From contig NZ_LGHS01000069.1 in assembly GCF_001202025.1 (NCBI RefSeq), positions 102,192-166,191 of the forward strand: a stretch of DNA of 64,000 nucleotides, given 5' to 3'. Numbering within the stretch: the stretch's first letter is position 1; each line of letters starts with the position of its first letter. This stretch comes from Pseudorhodobacter aquimaris (lineage in GTDB: Bacteria > Pseudomonadota > Alphaproteobacteria > Rhodobacterales > Rhodobacteraceae). Position numbers and translations under genes: made by a program. The notes beneath the pieces are model-generated. The model saw only the letters and a program-made list of their open reading frames with translations, ran no database searches and was not told the DNA's origin. This document shows positions 62,509-64,000 of this stretch, in pieces.

Positions 62509-63585
62509 TCAGATGAAACGTGCAGGGCTTAGGCTGGCGATAATATCCTGGTCGATCCCGCAGGGGGTGCCGGTCAGCAAACCGGCGGCCAGTTCTGAGG
62601 CTGCGGGCGCGGATTGGAACCCGTATCCGCCCTGACCCGCCAGCCAGAAGAAGTCCGGCACCTCGGTATCAAAGCCGATCACAGGCACACGGTCGGGTGC
62701 AAAGGTGCGCAGTCCCGCCCAATTTGCGAGCAGGCGTGTGACGGGTTCGGTCACCATTTCCTCATATCGGGCAAGGCCCTCAGCTAGCACCATATCATCG
62801 GCAAAGGCGTCATGCGGCACGCTTGGGTCCTCCTCGGCCGGCGAAACAATCAACGCGCCGGCGTCGGGTTTGGCGTACCAAGTCTCACCTGCGTTAAAGA
62901 TCATCGGCCATTTGCTGACATCAAGGCCACCAGGGGCGGGAATACGCGCCATCGACCGGCGTAGCGGGGTAAAGCCCAAGGGGCGCACCCCAGCCATACC
63001 CGCCACCACATCGGCCCAAGGGCCCGAGGCGTTGATCAGAACCCGCGCCGTGAAATGCCCCTTGGCAGAGGTGACACGCCACCCCGCCCCCTCACGGGCA
63101 ATCGCAGTCACCGGCGCTTTGGTCAGGATCTGCGCGCCCGCATTGCGTGCCTCGCGCGCGAAACCTTGCAGCAAAAGATCGGTGTCAATGTCCCAGGCAT
63201 GTTCGGCCACCGCCACATGGGCCACGGTTTCGGAGTTCAATATCGGGACCACGGCCTGTGCCGCGTCAAAGGATACCGGCGATAGGTCCATAACTGCGGC
63301 GTCGGCCTCAAAGGCGGCGCGTTCTTCGGCTTTGGCGACGATCATAATGCCGCGCGGGGTCAGCAAATCCTTGGTGCCGTGGAAATAAGCGCCCGAGGCC
63401 ATCGACAGTGCGACCACGGGGGCCAAGCCATAATGCGGCTCATAAAGGGCGGCGGAGCGGCCCGAGGCGTGATGCGCCAAGGCCTCCTCGGCCTCCAGCA
63501 GTAAAACCGAGCCTGCGCCCGCCAATCTGGCGGCACAGGACACCCCCGCAATGCCGCCGCCGATGATCAAAAAATCATATTCCAT
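62509..63585 (-). CDS. FAD-dependent amino-acid oxidoreductase (DAO family, D-arginine-dehydrogenase-like)
   Basis: A 358-residue flavoenzyme. It starts MEYDFLIIGGGIAGVSCAARLA, the FAD-binding fold, and has the glycine motif WLAGQGGYGFQSAPAASELAAGLL near the end. The short form without an iron-sulfur or folate domain and HASGRSAALYEPHYG after the FAD strand resemble D-arginine dehydrogenase. The substrate is probably a D- or secondary amino acid. The ATG at 63585 is chosen because the upstream in-frame residues are not family-like. Confidence 0.85.
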   Translation of the reverse strand: MEYDFLIIGGGIAGVSCAARLAGAGSVLLLEAEEALAHHASGRSAALYEPHYGLAPVVALSMASGAYFHGTKDLLTPRGIMIVAKAEERAAFEADAAVMDLSPVSFDAAQAVVPILNSETVAHVAVAEHAWDIDTDLLLQGFAREARNAGAQILTKAPVTAIAREGAGWRVTSAKGHFTARVLINASGPWADVVAGMAGVRPLGFTPLRRSMARIPAPGGLDVSKWPMIFNAGETWYAKPDAGALIVSPAEEDPSVPHDAFADDMVLAEGLARYEEMVTEPVTRLLANWAGLRTFAPDRVPVIGFDTEVPDFFWLAGQGGYGFQSAPAASELAAGLLTGTPCGIDQDIIASLSPARFI

Positions 63586-63639
63586 AGCGCGAACCTGACA
63601 CGGGCAAGCCGACAAGAAAAGCCCCGTCAAAGGCGTTAT

Positions 63640-63749
63640 GGAAAAAAATATCCCGAAGGGGTGGCCCCCCTTGATGGGGTGGACGCCCCCTCACGGCATC
63701 TTTGTGCCAAGGTAGCGGTGTCGAAACTTGCTACGAGGAGGAAGCGCCC
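63640..63749 (+). ncRNA. candidate IS110 non-coding end/bridge-RNA region
   Basis: The G/C-rich leader before the transposase can fold into several stems: CCCC/GGGG (63667-63670 with 63676-63679), GGCA/TGCC (63695-63698 with 63705-63708) and GTAGC/GCTAC (63712-63716 with 63730-63734). IS110-group elements encode a guide (bridge) RNA in the non-coding end next to the transposase. The left boundary of the element and the RNA ends are not seen, so this is a candidate only. Confidence 0.35.
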
Positions 63750-64000
63750 ATGGAAAAGGTTAGCATTGTTGGGCTGGATATTGCCAAGAATTCATTTCAC
63801 GCACATGGAGCGGCCGAGGACGGATCGAAGGTTTTTAGTAAGGCTTTACCGCGAGGCCGAGTGTTGGAGTTTTTCGGTCGGGTTGAGCCCTGTATCATCG
63901 CCCTGGAGGCCTGTGCAGGTGCGCATCACTGGAGCCGGGAGCTTTCCGGACTTGGTCACGATGTCAAGCTGATCGCCCCGCAATACGTCAAACCCTACGT
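63750..64000 (+). CDS. IS110-family transposase, N-terminal part (cut by window end)
   Basis: An open frame from the ATG at 63750 to the window end, 83 codons, with no stop. The RuvC-like DEDD start is clear: VSIVGLDIAKNSFHAHGA with the first Asp at 10, then IIALEACAGAHHWSREL with the Glu at 53, and IAPQYVKPYV. The ribosome site GAGGAGG is excellent. IS110 enzymes recombine without terminal inverted repeats and usually without target duplications. The rest of the gene lies beyond the window. Confidence 0.9.
   Translation, partial: MEKVSIVGLDIAKNSFHAHGAAEDGSKVFSKALPRGRVLEFFGRVEPCIIALEACAGAHHWSRELSGLGHDVKLIAPQYVKPY

Noticed and set aside
1..64000. CRISPR arrays, rRNA genes, prophage or integrative element ends
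   Set aside because: No regularly spaced repeats, rRNA sequence, integrase or phage structural genes were seen. The single tRNA shows no 3'-end repeat suggesting an attachment site.

Overview
The window looks like chromosomal DNA from an alphaproteobacterium of the order Rhodobacterales (Rhodobacter/Roseobacter group). This rests on the high G+C content and on several protein types: an NADH-dehydrogenase-like/SelD fusion, an NAD-linked FdsGBAD formate dehydrogenase, a hydroxyproline cluster with a fused aconitase X, a stand-alone H-NOX-like protein beside an HNOBA-GGDEF cyclase, and a GcvT-type dimethylglycine dehydrogenase homologue. The assignment comes from gene content and motifs; no database was searched.

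Layout. 80-5582: lipoprotein-type ABC exporter (ATPase plus FtsX-like permease), argE-like deacetylase, and mnmH (tRNA 2-selenouridine synthase). 5712-10965: tandem universal stress protein, CPA1 antiporter with a cyclic-nucleotide-binding tail, H-NOX-like protein and diguanylate cyclase. 11028-18725: queuosine-precursor transporter, a frameshifted phytase-like esterase gene, murein endopeptidase mepA, MFS permease, thioesterase, YggT, RecQ and YaaA. 18759-22448: metal (probably manganese) ABC importer behind a Fur/Mur-like operator. 22467-24693: a Tat-exported sulfide-dehydrogenase-like flavoprotein with a small membrane protein behind a SqrR-like and an FNR-like site, then a YbaN protein. 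24887-29075: RND efflux pair.

29080-42767 is a full hydroxyproline catabolic island. A minus-strand operon (binding protein, two permeases, ATPase, D-hydroxyproline dehydrogenase, 4-hydroxyproline epimerase, aconitase-X-type cis-3-hydroxyproline dehydratase, a Ser/Thr-type proline-racemase paralogue) is followed by the semialdehyde dehydrogenase, a divergent pyrroline-2-carboxylate reductase, the DapA-family deaminase and a GntR/FCD regulator. Three similar palindromes (ATAC-N5-GTAT type) lie in front of the transcription units and are probably the regulator's operators. About 1 kb of IS66-derived debris (39922-40894) splits what seems to have been a shared bidirectional terminator.

42779-49692: LysR regulator plus fdsGBA-fdhD-fdsD, an NAD-dependent molybdenum formate dehydrogenase with a cysteine ligand. 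49769-58597: Na/Pi symporter, DxD glycosyltransferase-like protein, tRNA-Met(CAT), HyuA-type hydantoinase, an RpoN paralogue and the NDH-SelD fusion. SelD can feed MnmH, and no selA or selB is seen here. 58721-64000: GcvT-type FAD dehydrogenase, GH25 lysozyme lipoprotein, AhpD-like protein behind an FNR-like box, a DAO-family oxidoreductase, and the left part of an IS110-family element cut off by the window end.

The points most worth a second look are the H-NOX-like protein that has lost the heme ligand and propionate-binding motif yet keeps its HNOBA-GGDEF partner, the shared operators and the odd Ser/Thr paralogue in the hydroxyproline island, and the paired SqrR/FNR sites before the sulfide-oxidoreductase-like gene.
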